64,000 nt of DNA from Entoloma clypeatum (GCA_963565915.1 OY751492.1:4092001-4156000); one strand, 5' to 3'; shown: positions 24,201 through 34,706, counted from the stretch's first letter. Numbers and translations: made by a program. The notes: generated by a model from the letters alone, not told the origin.

Positions 24201-24349
24201 AACAACTTGAAGATGCCAAGGTTCAGCTATACGATGGCGACGGACAAGACGACTATGAAGCGCCAGACTATGAAGAGCCAGACGTGTATGACGACTATGA
24301 CGACTACAACGATTACGACGATTACGGTAACTTTGACTATGATGGATGA
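21271..24349 (+). CDS. RBR E3 ubiquitin ligase with long acidic tail
   Basis: First exon from ATG 21271 to about 21626 (GTGCGT donor); last exon about 22645-24349; several short exons between (roughly 21780-22008, 22068-22142, 22201-22350) whose exact borders I could not fix. The N-terminal exon has EEETAFRMQVEY and a second helix (EDAEFARSLDEG), shared with both left-end RBR genes. RING1 (CPYEECASCLDFF...CGDKYCESC), IBR (CSKSTCSAFLGSSEG, CYQCSTSICASC) and RING2 (CPGCSAIIELTQGCYHITC, catalytic Cys in HITC) are complete. About 370 residues follow that are mostly Asp and Glu with Tyr, Gln and His, including internal repeats (GEDEVAY, EEEHH) and a terminal Asp-Tyr repeat. The tail is far longer than in the 366-residue paralogue and is expected to be disordered and highly negative. 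Confidence 0.8.
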
Positions 24350-25024
24350 ATGTCGAATGAGAGAATTTGGAAACTTGGGGCTGTGAAATAATAGGTAGGT
24401 ACCAGGAGCCTGAGTGGAAGGGACAGTTTTATGTCAAGTTTCTCTTCTGAATCTCTTTCGCAAGCGGCGTCGAGGATGGTGTTTTTTTGACACTTGTGCA
24501 TCGGAACGGGATCTTGCAATTGCATCTTTGAATTCCAAGAGAAAAAGATGCTCTAAGGGAGTGAAGCAATCATGTGCGAGCGAGAGGTCGGCTCTAGGAG
24601 ACTACTAGGAGCGGGATGGTCAGGTATCCATACAGTAGTCGCGAAATGAGTCCAACTCGCATGTAAAGAAAGCTAAGGCTGATGCGAGGCAACTTGACGC
24701 CTGATGCATTCGAGTCACGATAAGTGCTAGTTCCAGTTTCGGCTCACTCGGAGCATGAGGTTATCCAATATACTATATTAGTGCTGTACTATATCATCAT
24801 TGGGAAGGAACGTGATAGAAGCGTAAGCAACGTAGCCGCGGGCAACGAAGGAGCGGACAAGGTCAAGTCTTAGTATACAAAACTATTGTGTAGGGAGTCG
24901 TACGGTATTTGCGGAATGAGTCCAACGCATGTCAAGAAAGGCTTTTGTTTGGTGTTCGAAGATGGTGAAACATGCACGAAAGAAGGGGAGAGGGGCGAGA
25001 AAGTGATGCAGGCGTCAATGGGTG
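24350..25024. other. Intergenic region
   Basis: No gene seen. A short direct repeat (ATGAGTCCAAC, CGCATGT, AAGAAAG) occurs near 24645 and again near 24917. The region receives the convergent 3' ends of the RBR and receptor genes. Confidence 0.5.
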
Positions 25025-26809
25025 TTACAGAGCATCTATTGATTCTGAATGCGTGTATACGGTGACACGTATCGCCTCAAGCGACCGTGGACCAGAGAGA
25101 GGTGGAAAATGATTGCGCGACGGCGTCGCGACGATATCCGCAAAGGGCGCCGGGGATGGCGAGCGCGGGAATGGCATTGGAGATTCATGATAGGACTCGG
25201 AGACGTAAATGTGGGCTTGGGAGTCTTCATTATGCAGTGTTTGTGTATCAGGCTGTGAGTCAAGAGAAAATCTGGAGGATCGCGGTGAAGGAGGGGTTGA
25301 AAGACCTGGGTCGGTTGGGGAGAGGTCTTGGGATGGGTAATGTGAATTATAGTATTCGGGAGGGGGAAAATCCGTGGGGCTCGAAAACCCAGCAGAATCT
25401 TCGATGTCGTAGTTCGTTTTGTTCAATTCAAGGGAGTCTGTCGCTAGAGAGGATGATAGAGAGAGGATGCCGTGTACTTTCTTGGAAGAAGGGATGTTGG
25501 GGGAATAAACGGGAAGGGTGGCACGGGGGGAGGAAGGGGAGTTAGGGATAGGAGCCTTTTTCCACCTGTACGACAAGGATAAGAATGGAGGATTCTTCGG
25601 GAACAAAAGGGAAACATACGCATGGGGGTATGGCCCTCGTGCAGACGCGGATGGTTTCTTGAATCCAAACCTGTCGGCGACACACCAGAAGACAAGCGAA
25701 TAATGCCTCTGCGCCTCCGATGCGAAGCCAAACAAGCCAAAAAAGACAAAGGCGCAGATGATCGGGAGCCACCGAGTCAATTCGACTGAGACGAGGTACG
25801 CATGATCGCTCTGCCACAGGACGCGGGGAACTTGGCCCACGTGGTCAAAGTCAAAATGAGTGTCGGCCCAGGAGATCCAGGGAGACAACGTGACGCCGAC
25901 GTTGCCGATGTACATGGTGTATGCACTGAGGGGAGTTGTGCACATCACATCGATGCAGGCGAGAGCCATTAATCGAAGATATCTACTGGCGCTCATCGAC
26001 GAGTTTGAGGCGATGAGCTGCTGGAATTGTAAGCGACGTCTCCAGAAGGACCTCAACGTCAGACCTACAGTAATGGGAATGAGTAAATGTTCATTCAGAG
26101 GAATATTGAGACAAACATGAATAGACAAGAGAAACGAGACCCAGGATGGCAGGCCACATCCAGTAAAGGAAGTACGCGGGCAAAGTGTTGTAGATTACAG
26201 GATAGCAGCCGATGTCTTCGAGAATGTCAAACCGATGAGCTTGAACGACGACGTCTGTTACAGATTGGTCAATTTGGAAAGAAAGGAAAGAAAGTGCAGA
26301 TAAGCTTACGTAGAATCATGATGAGGATGGGAAAACCAAGGGCAGTGAGTAAGTCAATCATCGCAGATCGGCGTTTCTAGACCTGAAGGATCAGGGTACG
26401 CGAGAAAACTACGGATGAGAAACACACATCTGTTCGGGACACAGAAACAGACTGAATGGCTGTTATATTGTACAAGCGGCGAGTGATGCATAGGATGGAA
26501 GCGGGCACGCCCACACCAGCACCAATCATGTACTTAGTCGCTGTAAAACGGTTAGACGATGTGTCGACGTGTTGAGGGGCAAGACGTACATATGTCACAC
26601 CATATTGGGGCAATATTCTCGACGTTGCCACTCCACACCAAAGCATTGACGAATCCGTTAAGACATAAAAGTGCGGTCCAAATCATGAAGGCGCATGTCC
26701 CAGTATTCCAAGCTTGCAGATGCCATGGAAGTGGGATAAGAGTGAAGACGAAGCCGAGGAAGGCGAATGTTGGGTAGAGTGGGTACGTTGGGTCATGGGA
26801 CGGCGACAT
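25025..26809 (-). CDS. STE3: STE3-type mating pheromone receptor
   Basis: Model: complement of 25025-26064, 26117-26254, 26310-26376, 26428-26540 and 26590-26809, 525 aa; every splice site is GT..AG and all phases fit. ATG 26809 is preferred over an upstream TTG. Diagnostic STE3 blocks are LIPLPWHLQAWNTGTC, IWTALLCLNGFVNALVW, APIWCDISTKYMIGAGVGVP with CITRRLYNI, HRFDILEDIGCYP, LTLRSFWRRRLQF, RYLRLMALACID and VELTRWLPIICAFVFFGLFG, giving seven membrane spans in the first 300 residues. A long Ser/Pro-rich cytoplasmic tail follows (about 215 residues), usual for agaricomycete receptors. The receptor binds a farnesylated peptide and signals through a G protein. Two pheromone precursor genes start on the other strand 320 bp and 1.4 kb from its start, which marks this as a mating-type B-like cassette and not an isolated receptor. 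Confidence 0.93.
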
Positions 26810-27130
26810 CGTTCGGAACAATGACGGGAAGAGAGATGAGAAGGTAAAGGAGCACGGGAGGGCCTGACCATATCTTTATGCAAAGGGTACAACAATGATG
26901 ACCACACCATCGCCTTTGATTTCTTTCGTCACAAAGAAACTAAGCCCACGTGACAGGCCCATTGTATTCCTATTATGGTAAGAGGCGTGAATCGTCAATC
27001 GCCTTCCAAACCAGTCGCCAAGTTCATTGTTCAGCATGAGGTATAAGAGTGGACGGAATTTGGGGGTGCAGGGTCCCTTATCCCGTCTCTTTGCCATTCC
27101 AGCGTTTCCTTCACAATCTGTTGACGAGAG
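26810..27130. promoter_or_regulatory. Divergent promoter between receptor and first pheromone gene
   Basis: The 321-bp spacer lies between two divergent starts. It contains CCCACGTGAC (E-box-like) near 26948 and ACAAAGAAA near 26933, similar to the ACAAAG core bound by HMG-type pheromone-response factors. A GAGGTATAAGAG box near 27039 could serve the pheromone gene. Binding is inferred. Confidence 0.4.
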
Positions 27131-27298
27131 ATGGACTCCTTCACAGCATTATTCACCGAGCCATTGGCTGACACCACCGAACCCGACTGCACACCCATAT
27201 TTACCCAAATATCATCCTCAGCCTCTACAACGGAGCATCCCCTTGCAGACTATGATGCAGCAAACAACACCTATGGCAGCTTTTGCGTCATAGCATGA
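27131..27298 (+). CDS. Farnesylated mating pheromone precursor 1
   Basis: A 55-residue open frame without intron starts MDSFTALF and ends YGSFCVIA followed by TGA. CVIA is a CaaX box: Cys is farnesylated, VIA removed and the cysteine methylated. Basidiomycete pheromone precursors are 40-80 residues long, begin with a short Met-Asp-rich leader and end in CaaX, exactly as here. The usual charged processing pair 10-15 residues before the Cys is not clear; ADYDAANN is the nearest acidic stretch, so the mature N-terminus is uncertain. The gene is divergent from the STE3 gene. Confidence 0.88.
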   Translation: MDSFTALFTEPLADTTEPDCTPIFTQISSSASTTEHPLADYDAANNTYGSFCVIA

Positions 27299-28187
27299 CG
27301 ATTTCGTCCTACGCTCTACAGGTAGGTTATCAATACATCTGACAATATATGTTCGTTGCCAACCTTTCCTCAAGTTCCAGACACGCAGCCGGCCTGCTCC
27401 AATCGACAAACAAACCTTTCGAAAGGTGGATTATCGCGTTCCTCACCATACTACATTCCTTTCGCGTTCCGCCTAATCGCTGCCGTTGCACGACTACGCT
27501 CATTCACCATATCTACACTTTCCGGAACCCAATATAGCCCTGTATCCTATATTTATTGATCAGTTATGACAACAACTCACTCACTAGTATCATAATTTTG
27601 TATAACGCTTATGTATTAGGAATAGATCATCAGGGTATCATATTATTAGGAATCGATTTGTTCAACGACTTACAGAAATGTATCCTAAGTGACTATGGTA
27701 TCAGCACACTTTGATTCTTTCATGGAACCGCGCATTATGCATTCAACCAGGTACTCGTGTTGCAAAGTCTCTTGAAATCAAATCTTGGTTCACCCCCGCG
27801 CAACCCGTGATGCATTAATGCATAATGACGAACGCGTCAGCGCGTGACCAATCGCGTCCTGTCACATGTCACCCATTGCTATCGTGACACGTGACAACAA
27901 TGAAATCGACCGAGCCTCGTTGCCTCGCTTGGGTGATTGACTACTCCATCGGGGTATGAGAGAACAATGGCAAAAGTATATTTCTGTCAGCGTCCCCACC
28001 TGGGCATCTTCTCCTCGTGTTGGCCGCCAAGGACGAACAATGGAAGGAGATGACAATGGTTACCTTTCATCCCACCTTAAATACTCTTCAAGGTTCCAAA
28101 CCCTGACTATTCCCCAACTATCGCAACCGGTCCCAGCAGCTCTCGTCCACAGTATCCTTTGCTCCTGCCCCTGCTACTCAACTTGCG
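27299..28187. other. Spacer between the two pheromone genes
   Basis: No gene and no third CaaX frame was found on either strand. GTGACACGTGACAAC near 27881 resembles the CACGTGAC site before pheromone 1, and a CTTAAATACT box near 28077 may be the TATA element of pheromone 2. Confidence 0.5.
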
Positions 28188-28340
28188 ATGGACTCCTTCA
28201 CATCATTAGAAGCACACTTCACCACTGGTGAATTACAACCACTACCTGCACCCAACCCTCAAACGCCAGCCGCTGATATTCCAGTCGAACGCGAACACTC
28301 ATGCGGAGCAACTACACACGGCTTTTGTGTCATCGCATAG
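28188..28340 (+). CDS. Farnesylated mating pheromone precursor 2
   Basis: A 50-residue intronless frame starts MDSFTSLEAHF and ends THGFCVIA followed by TAG. The first five residues and the CaaX box equal those of precursor 1, so the two are paralogues. A Glu-Arg pair (VEREHSC) lies 12 residues before the CaaX cysteine, the normal cleavage signal in this family; cleavage after ER would leave a 12-residue farnesylated peptide beginning EHSCGATT. Mature regions of the two precursors differ strongly, so they may activate different receptors. Confidence 0.9.
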   Translation: MDSFTSLEAHFTTGELQPLPAPNPQTPAADIPVEREHSCGATTHGFCVIA

Positions 28341-29836
28341 CTTGCTCTCACTAACAGTGAGTCCAGCGCCCCTCCGTTCGCAAGCGCAGCTCATCCCACA
28401 TCGCGCTCAGATTCTCCTCCCACCGCTCATATATCCGCACTGTATTCTTACTCATGTTGTCCTGGATGATACCCGTACGCCGTCCTTTCCTCCACTCATC
28501 CCCCCCTTCGATAACCTACGCCATTTCAGTAAACGACCTCTATATTTGCAACGCGCAATAGAATCAACCCTTTGACAGGGTCACCACTATCTTTCAATCT
28601 TCCTTTCGAAGAAACCTACCACTCCTTCATTTCGAATCTCTATTCCTTCCGCACTATCATTATTTCTTTTGTTTTTATCGAAACATGATATACTACTGGT
28701 ACTTGTATTACATTGTATATTCATGTCAAGTCAAGCATCGAATATGAATCTCGTCTAATCCTGCAGGCATGAGCCGTCGATTGTTACAGTTCGTGGGCTC
28801 CTTGTTGGTGTTGTCTATCGTTTCAGTGTCCTCTGCCGTTCTTCCGGTACTTACATACTACCGATGCAAAGGGTCTGTGAGTCAACGCATGCTCATCATT
28901 GGAATGGCAACTCGTCCCAGGCCGTACAGGTTACATGTATCACATTCAATGATCTACCAAGGTACTTGGCTGGCGTAACCTTGGAACTCGTGGCGATTAC
29001 AACAGTTTGAATGGTGTTCAAAAGCATCTATAGGCGATGCCTTCGAACGGACAGCCCATAACACGATGCAGATAATTATAGAGGGCCTCCAAGTTTGTCC
29101 CGTGTGCCGACAGAGTCCATCAAGTCCGCAAACGAGATTGTCGACCTCGGCGGACAAAAGCAATGGGCCCCTCAGGCTTCAAGTTTGTGTTGAGTCGCGG
29201 GTTGGAGTACAGGTCTAGAATATTATCTCTCGCCGTCTTGAGACTCGGTTCAATGTCAAGCGGCCAGTGTCCTAGTAGTCGATCCTGTTTAATTGACTGG
29301 GACACTTCCACTGGCAGAACCATTGATTTTAAAATTGACCCATTTACCCTCTGCTCTTTTCTCACTATTTGAGAAGAAAAGCGGCGGCCCTAACATGCAT
29401 CAGGTTGCGGGCTGTCAGAGAATGAGTGGTAATCATACCAGTCATAGACTCATAGCAGTAAAGAGACAGACACCTTGGAAAATTCACTGCCGTCTCGGAC
29501 TCATGTCAGAAGCTCCAGCCTTGTCTTCAAGTTCGTGCTTCAAGAGGTGCAAGGGTTTTTTTTTTTTTTTAAAACCTCAATTTATATTCCGGCGCCCAAT
29601 CGCAGTCTGGTCTTGTACACTAAGTTACAAATTTAACAAGAACTACATATGGAAAGTATTGGAGAGTAATGCCCTGTGGTCACGGCACATGTGCAGAGAT
29701 ATATATATAAGTACCCGAGAGAGGTGCAAGGGTTCGGTGTTGGAGGGCATATGTGTTTTTATTTTTTATTTTTTATTTTTAGAAACAGCAGCCTACTCAG
29801 GATTTGTTGTATCTGATGAGATCTGGGGAGATCGAA
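28341..29836 (+). other. Region without a firm gene; one small signal-peptide frame
   Basis: A 69-codon frame from ATG 28769 starts MSRRLLQFVGSLLVLSIVS, which looks like a signal peptide, and has two Cys-poor segments after it; without further exons it cannot be called a gene. A long T run (29557-29572) and two copies of AGAGGTGCAAGGGTT-like sequence (29542 and 29719) lie to the right. No domain is recognised. Confidence 0.3.
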
Positions 29837-29924
29837 GGTGACATGGCCGAGCGGTCTAAGGCGCCAGAATCAGGCAATGCCCATCTGGTCCGAAAGGGTG
29901 TGAGTTCGAATCTCACTGTCATCA
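29837..29924 (+). tRNA. tRNA-Leu (anticodon CAG), with short intron
   Basis: Acceptor arms GGTGACA and TGTCATC pair (one G-T); D-arm GCC..GGC with box A TGGCCGAGCGG; T-arm GTGAG-TTCGAAT-CTCAC (box B); a long variable arm as in class II tRNAs. The anticodon stem CCAGA/TCTGG leaves a 15-nt loop, so the anticodon CAG at 29871-29873 is followed after position 37 by an intron of about 8 nt. Confidence 0.92.
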
Positions 29925-30462
29925 TAATTTTGTGGTTGGAGTTTTTTCCCATATCCCAAGCATGTCGGCACGGCCGCACATGGCCACCATTCAAAGTCCC
30001 GCGCATGCGCCTTCATCGATGCATTCACTTCAAAAGTGTTAGTCTGGCAACATATACTTGGTTTCAAATGGGGTTGTATATGTAGTAACCGGAACCCCGA
30101 ACAATTCAGCTGTCAATATTTCGATCTTGAACATCCACGACTAAAACTTCTGCAACACCTCGGCAAGGCAGCAAAATCGTCTGCTCACATATACCCTGTC
30201 GGATACCTAATGGTTATGCCCAGTGGCCAAGATCCAGCGATACATCTCTTCCTTCCATGTTCGACAGGGTTAAGGACCGACCGGAAACAGCGACCTCCCT
30301 GACATGATAAATCGATGACAGGCCCAGTGCCTGATACCGGCGTCCTAAACAGGCGTTCAGCGTCGGAGTGATGGAGAACGCCCAAACTTTGGCAACTTCA
30401 ACGCATACCCTCGCACGATTTTACCTCTACCACAAGCACCATTACTCGTTTCATTTCCCTGA
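29925..30462. other. Intergenic region
   Basis: I see no gene. The right end is the promoter and leader of the kinase gene that starts at 30463; an alternative upstream ATG in another frame (30371) does not lead into a plausible protein. Confidence 0.45.
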
Positions 30463-33400
30463 ATGCCGCCTACGGAGACCCGCATATCCTTGGGCGCTCA
30501 ACCGAGTGCCTCTTCTGAACATGGACTCAATGGGACCAATGGGTTCACCCCGACTCACCCCAGGGCTCCTCCCTCTTCCTTCCAATCCCACAGGACCATA
30601 AGCGTCAATACCACAGTCGGACCGGACGAAACCCCGCTGCACGGCGCACCAACTCGATGGTGGGGTGGGAGAAGATCCAATTTAGTTGGCTCTCGGCCGT
30701 GGAGAGACCTCCCGCTACGGAAGCAGACGATCCCAGAGGAACATACGGAGGGATGGGAACATACGAAGCTGGTATGTTGCGAACTTCAATCACTATGATT
30801 CTTCTGTGTTGCTGACTTGAGCCTATCTACCTCAAAGCGTGTCGAGAAAGCCTTGGGATCCGTCCTTGGGACCACTGTTGATGTTATGCACGAGACGCTG
30901 ACGGTCGCCGCTGATGTTCTACAACTCGCACCGATACCAGGCCTCGCCACTGCTGCGAAAGCGTTGATCAGCATCTGGGATGCCGTTCAGAAGGTCGATG
31001 TACGTGTTTCTCTAATGTCGTCTTGGTGATGATTCTTACGGGATATTTTTATAGATTAACCGTTTAGCGTGTCTGCGCCTGACGAATAGATGTGCGGATA
31101 TCCTTCTTTCCGTAAGGCAGGAGATCAAGCACGCAGGAGATTCAGTTGGTAAAGAGCTCGGGGCTCCGCTCGACAAACTCATAGAGTACGCGTACTTCCT
31201 CATCCGCCAAGTCGAACCACGCTAATCATCGCCCCTGTCAGGACTTTTAATTCCGTCCATGCGTTTTTACGAAAGCATACTGAACTACCCTTTCTCAAAC
31301 GGTACCTCAATCGTGACGACATCCTTCAGGAACTCAGAGCGTGCGACACAAGCCTCAGTGAAGCTCTCGGCATGTTTGGTCTCTCGATTCAAATACGCAT
31401 CCTTCGTCAGCTGCAGGATACAGTCCACAAGAAAGCCAAGACGCAGCTGCCTCTCGACATTACTAGAACAAGAACAAGGGCGGCTTCCATTCATACGGCA
31501 ACGAATCGCCCTGCCTATGTGGTTCCCGAGCTGCGCACGCTTCACGAGATACAAAACACACACGATACCGCAAAAGATCTGGACGATCTCCGCGGACTCA
31601 TGCGTGCTGCTCTTGCAGCCAGCAGCGACGTTGAGATGCTCAGCGTATTTCAGATTAAGCGAGAGGAGATGCCGGAGGCTATCAAGACGCTGCAGCGAGC
31701 TCTGGAGACCGTCCTAGAAGAGGAAGGGGAAGAAGTCGCTGGACAAGAGAAAGTCGAGGAAGCAAAGAAGCGGAGGAAGAAGAAGAGGGAGACTTGGAGG
31801 AGCGTGGAGAGCGAAACTGGAGAGAGCGGAAAGGATACGCTCCATCGCGAGTTTATCGAGGGTGGAATCGACGCTTTGAAGAGATTGAGTCTTTCGAGAG
31901 GCGTGGAGACGACGCTCCCTAGCTGGACAATCACTCGGTGCGTGCAGTCCATTTCATTTCATTTTTTTCGTGCCACGTTCAACTCTTGCGAAAAACGCAC
32001 AGGTATGAAGTCGATCGTAAAGAGAAAATAGGCATCGGTTTCTTCTCCGATGTATATAAAGGGACCTGGCAAGGACGAACCGTCGCCATGAAGGTCTTGG
32101 CCGAAACCACTCCGCGGAAACTCTTCCAAAACGAGACGGCGATTTGGAAGAAGCTACGGCATGAGAACGTTCTGGAACTTTATGGTGCGAGCAGTGCCAG
32201 TGGAGATCCGCCTTGGTTTTTCGTCAGCCCGTACCAAGCGAATGGAAGCTTGGTCGAATTTTTGAAACGTACTAGGGTTGCTGCCAATGGACCGCAGACC
32301 GGAATTGAAGGGGGTGTGGGTGGTGGGCCTGCCCCGCTGGATCTCTTCCGCCTTATGTTGGAGGTAGCGCGAGGCATGCAATATCTGCACTCGAATCAAG
32401 TCTTACATGGGGATCTGAAGGTATGCGACTTACTTACTTGCGGAGTCTTATCTCACCTTGTGACAGGCCGCGAATGTCCTTGTAGACGACAAGCTGCGGT
32501 GCGTCATTTCGGATTTTGGACAGAGCGAGATGAAGCAAGAGGTGTATCGAACCAGTGGGACGCCTTTACCTCGTCAGTTTAACTGAGTCATGTACGGCCG
32601 CTCGGTTCAATCTCTGACCGACAATTCGCAGATGGAACGCTGCGTTGGCAGGCGCCGGAAGTTATGTTCGGTTCCAGCGAGTTGACGCATCAGATGGACG
32701 TCTATTCCTACGCCATTCTCTGCGTCGAAATCCTGGGTATGGGTCGGATGCCTTGGCCTCTTTCGTCTGATGAGGCTGTAAGGCACTTCGTGTTAGGTGA
32801 ATTCCAATTCGAGGGTTTTCCCCCCCCCTCTTCGATCTCCCATGGCTGACGCATGATTTAGACAAAAATGAGCGGCCCAATCTACCAAGCTCGAAGTTTA
32901 CTACTGCTTTGCTTCGGGAGCTTCTTGGTTTGTGCTGGCATCGTGATCCAACGGTCCGACCTACGTTTGAGAGCATTGTAGAGGATATAGACGCCATCCG
33001 TACCGGTCCTTCATCTGACAAGAAAACACAGCCCTCCCCGAGCCCCGCCCACAAAGGCAGGTGTCCTTCTTGGGTCTGTCTTTCCATAATATTTACTGAA
33101 ACTCTCGACTTTTGACTCAGATTCACGACCTGTGGACCGGGACTCGATTGAAAGATCTCCCGCATCGAGGAGGGACAAGGTCTTGCATCAGCCAGTTACG
33201 TCTCGGCCACGTCCCAAAAAACAGAAAGGTTACACAACAGAGGGCCTTCTCGAGTCTCCCCTCCTCAAGTCTCCCCTCCCCACCGCTACCCCCCCTCCTC
33301 TTCCCCGCACCTCTCCGAGACGAACCTCAACCGACCTAGAAGTCGGCCTGGTGTCGAAAGAGAAATCTGGTCACACAATCCCTGTAAAACCAATCCCGTT

Positions 33401-33506
33401 CTGGCGAACACGGAAGGGCTTCATCATCCTTTTCGTGGCCGCCGTCGTCATCGTCATCGTCATCGTCCTCGTCATCATCAAAGGCACAGTGGGAGGCTCT
33501 GTGTGA
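30463..33506 (+). CDS. MLKL-like protein: helical N-domain, TKL kinase, C-terminal membrane anchor
   Basis: Model: join 30463-30771, 30838-30999, 31055-31185, 31242-31937, 32003-32420, 32467-32572, 32632-32796, 32862-33056 and 33121-33506, 855 aa, all phases consistent. The last intron would use a GC donor. Residues 1-103 are disordered. Residues about 104-290 are an all-helical domain (VMHETLTVAADVLQL, GLATAAKALISIWDAVQK, LNRDDILQELRACDTSL) that resembles the N-terminal four-helix region of MLKL and related fungal proteins. A basic/acidic coiled stretch follows, then a kinase domain from about residue 433: GIGFFSDVYKG, AMKVL, HGDLKAANVLV, SDFGQSE, WQAPEVM and DVYSYAILCVEILGMGRMPW. The catalytic Asp and DFG are present; HGD replaces HRD. 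After a Ser/Pro-rich linker a hydrophobic segment (residues about 825-848, Ile/Val-rich) precedes IKGTVGGSV. The tail anchor suggests a membrane-bound signalling or cell-death kinase; the function is inferred. Confidence 0.82.
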
Positions 33507-34084
33507 GTGTTCAAACATTTAAAGTGTATATTGATGTCATGAAGGTAGGTATGAGCGGCGATGCGGAGAAGTACATAAAGTATGTACACCAACTGATAAA
33601 ACAAATTTGATCGACAAAATAACTCAACTGGTGGGTGGGCCGCTGCTACGCACGGCATATCCGAGTTCTTTTTTTTTTTGTTTTTTTTTTGCGATCAACA
33701 TACATCGATTTTTTTCCCAATATGGGAATATAAATTAATAATCGACCACAGCAAATCGCAATCACTCTACTATCATCGATCCACTCATCGCCACCCCCCC
33801 ACCTTTCGTCACCCTTGAATATTCGGCTCAATTCTCGTGCTACTGATTCCAAACTTGATACATATCATCTAGTACATTACATTAATACATTATGTGTGCT
33901 CTTTGCAGGCTGGGTGCAGTTGACAACAAGAAGAGAAAGTGGGGGGATTGTCATGCTAGCCAACCAGAGGTCCATCGTGAGAACCGCAAGTAGTAGGCCT
34001 ATCTATACCTACCTAGACCTATTGAGAACAACTTACTGAAATAAGAGAACTTGACTGTGGTTTCAAAGCGTATATACTCGGCTG
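33507..34084. other. Intergenic region with dispersed short repeat
   Basis: No gene. At 33629-33676 lies the second copy of the 48-bp sequence also found at 12846-12893 (CTGGTG-GTGGGCCGCTGC ... TCCGAGTTC), followed by long T runs at 33669-33690. Confidence 0.5.
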
Positions 34085-34600
34085 ATTACTTGCGAAACTT
34101 GTCACAAGTCGTCAGATATTCAGCAAGTTGTCTGCAAGTTGTGCACTGGCTGCCATAATTCGAGTAGGTTGTTTGCAAGTTGTCAGATTGTGAGCAAGTT
34201 GCCTGCAGGTTGTTAGAATTTAGCAAGTTGTTGTTGAAGTTCCACCTGGGTGCTAGCCACAGATGTACTGAGCAACACAGCTACAGTGGAAGTAATCTAC
34301 TCTACCATTCTAGTCACTTACTTGGTTGTGAAGGGTGAGGCTGGTGAGAGCGGTTGAGGCTGGTAAGAGCGATGGAGCTGGTTAAGAGTCAAGAGACAAC
34401 TTGTTGATATTGACAGTTTCCTGGTCTTATATACCATACTACTGTTTGTACCAACCAAACAAGTGTGTAAGAAAGATATGTAATGGTCACGTGATGTGAT
34501 CTAATCTTAATCTAATCTATGTGATGGGAAAAGTTTCAACAGTTGTGTGCAGGTTGTTGCTAATTGGCACACTTGTTGCTGATTAATATGTATCATACTC
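34085..34600 (+). repeat. Degenerate GCAAGTTGT repeat array
   Basis: GCAAGTTGT, GCAGGTTGT and close variants recur about ten times, spaced by 10-40 bp, on both sides of the solo LTR at 34232-34541. The array looks like an AT-rich minisatellite. Confidence 0.7.
34232..34541 (-). mobile_element. Solo LTR of the copia element
   Basis: The minus strand reads from TGTTGAAACTTTTCC to GGTGGAACTTCAACA, the same ends and interior as the copia LTR at 42474-42785. It is flanked by a perfect 5-bp target duplication (GTTGT at 34227-34231 and 34542-34546). No internal region is present, so it formed by LTR-LTR recombination. Confidence 0.93.
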
Positions 34601-34706
34601 CATTTATCGTTAGGAACTTGCATAATCATATACCATCAATGGACGACCACCAAGTGGCGAAGGTGAAGAAGCTATCAAACATTTAACACACACCATTAAT
34701 AAACTG

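Noticed and set aside
23432..24386. Several long open frames overlapping the acidic tail on both strands
   Set aside because: They are shadows of the GA-rich repeats encoding Asp/Glu; the RBR frame has domain support and they do not.
24350..30462. A third pheromone precursor
   Set aside because: I looked for a small frame ending in a Cys-aliphatic-aliphatic-Ala box plus stop on both strands and found only the two described; a by-eye scan can miss variants of the box.
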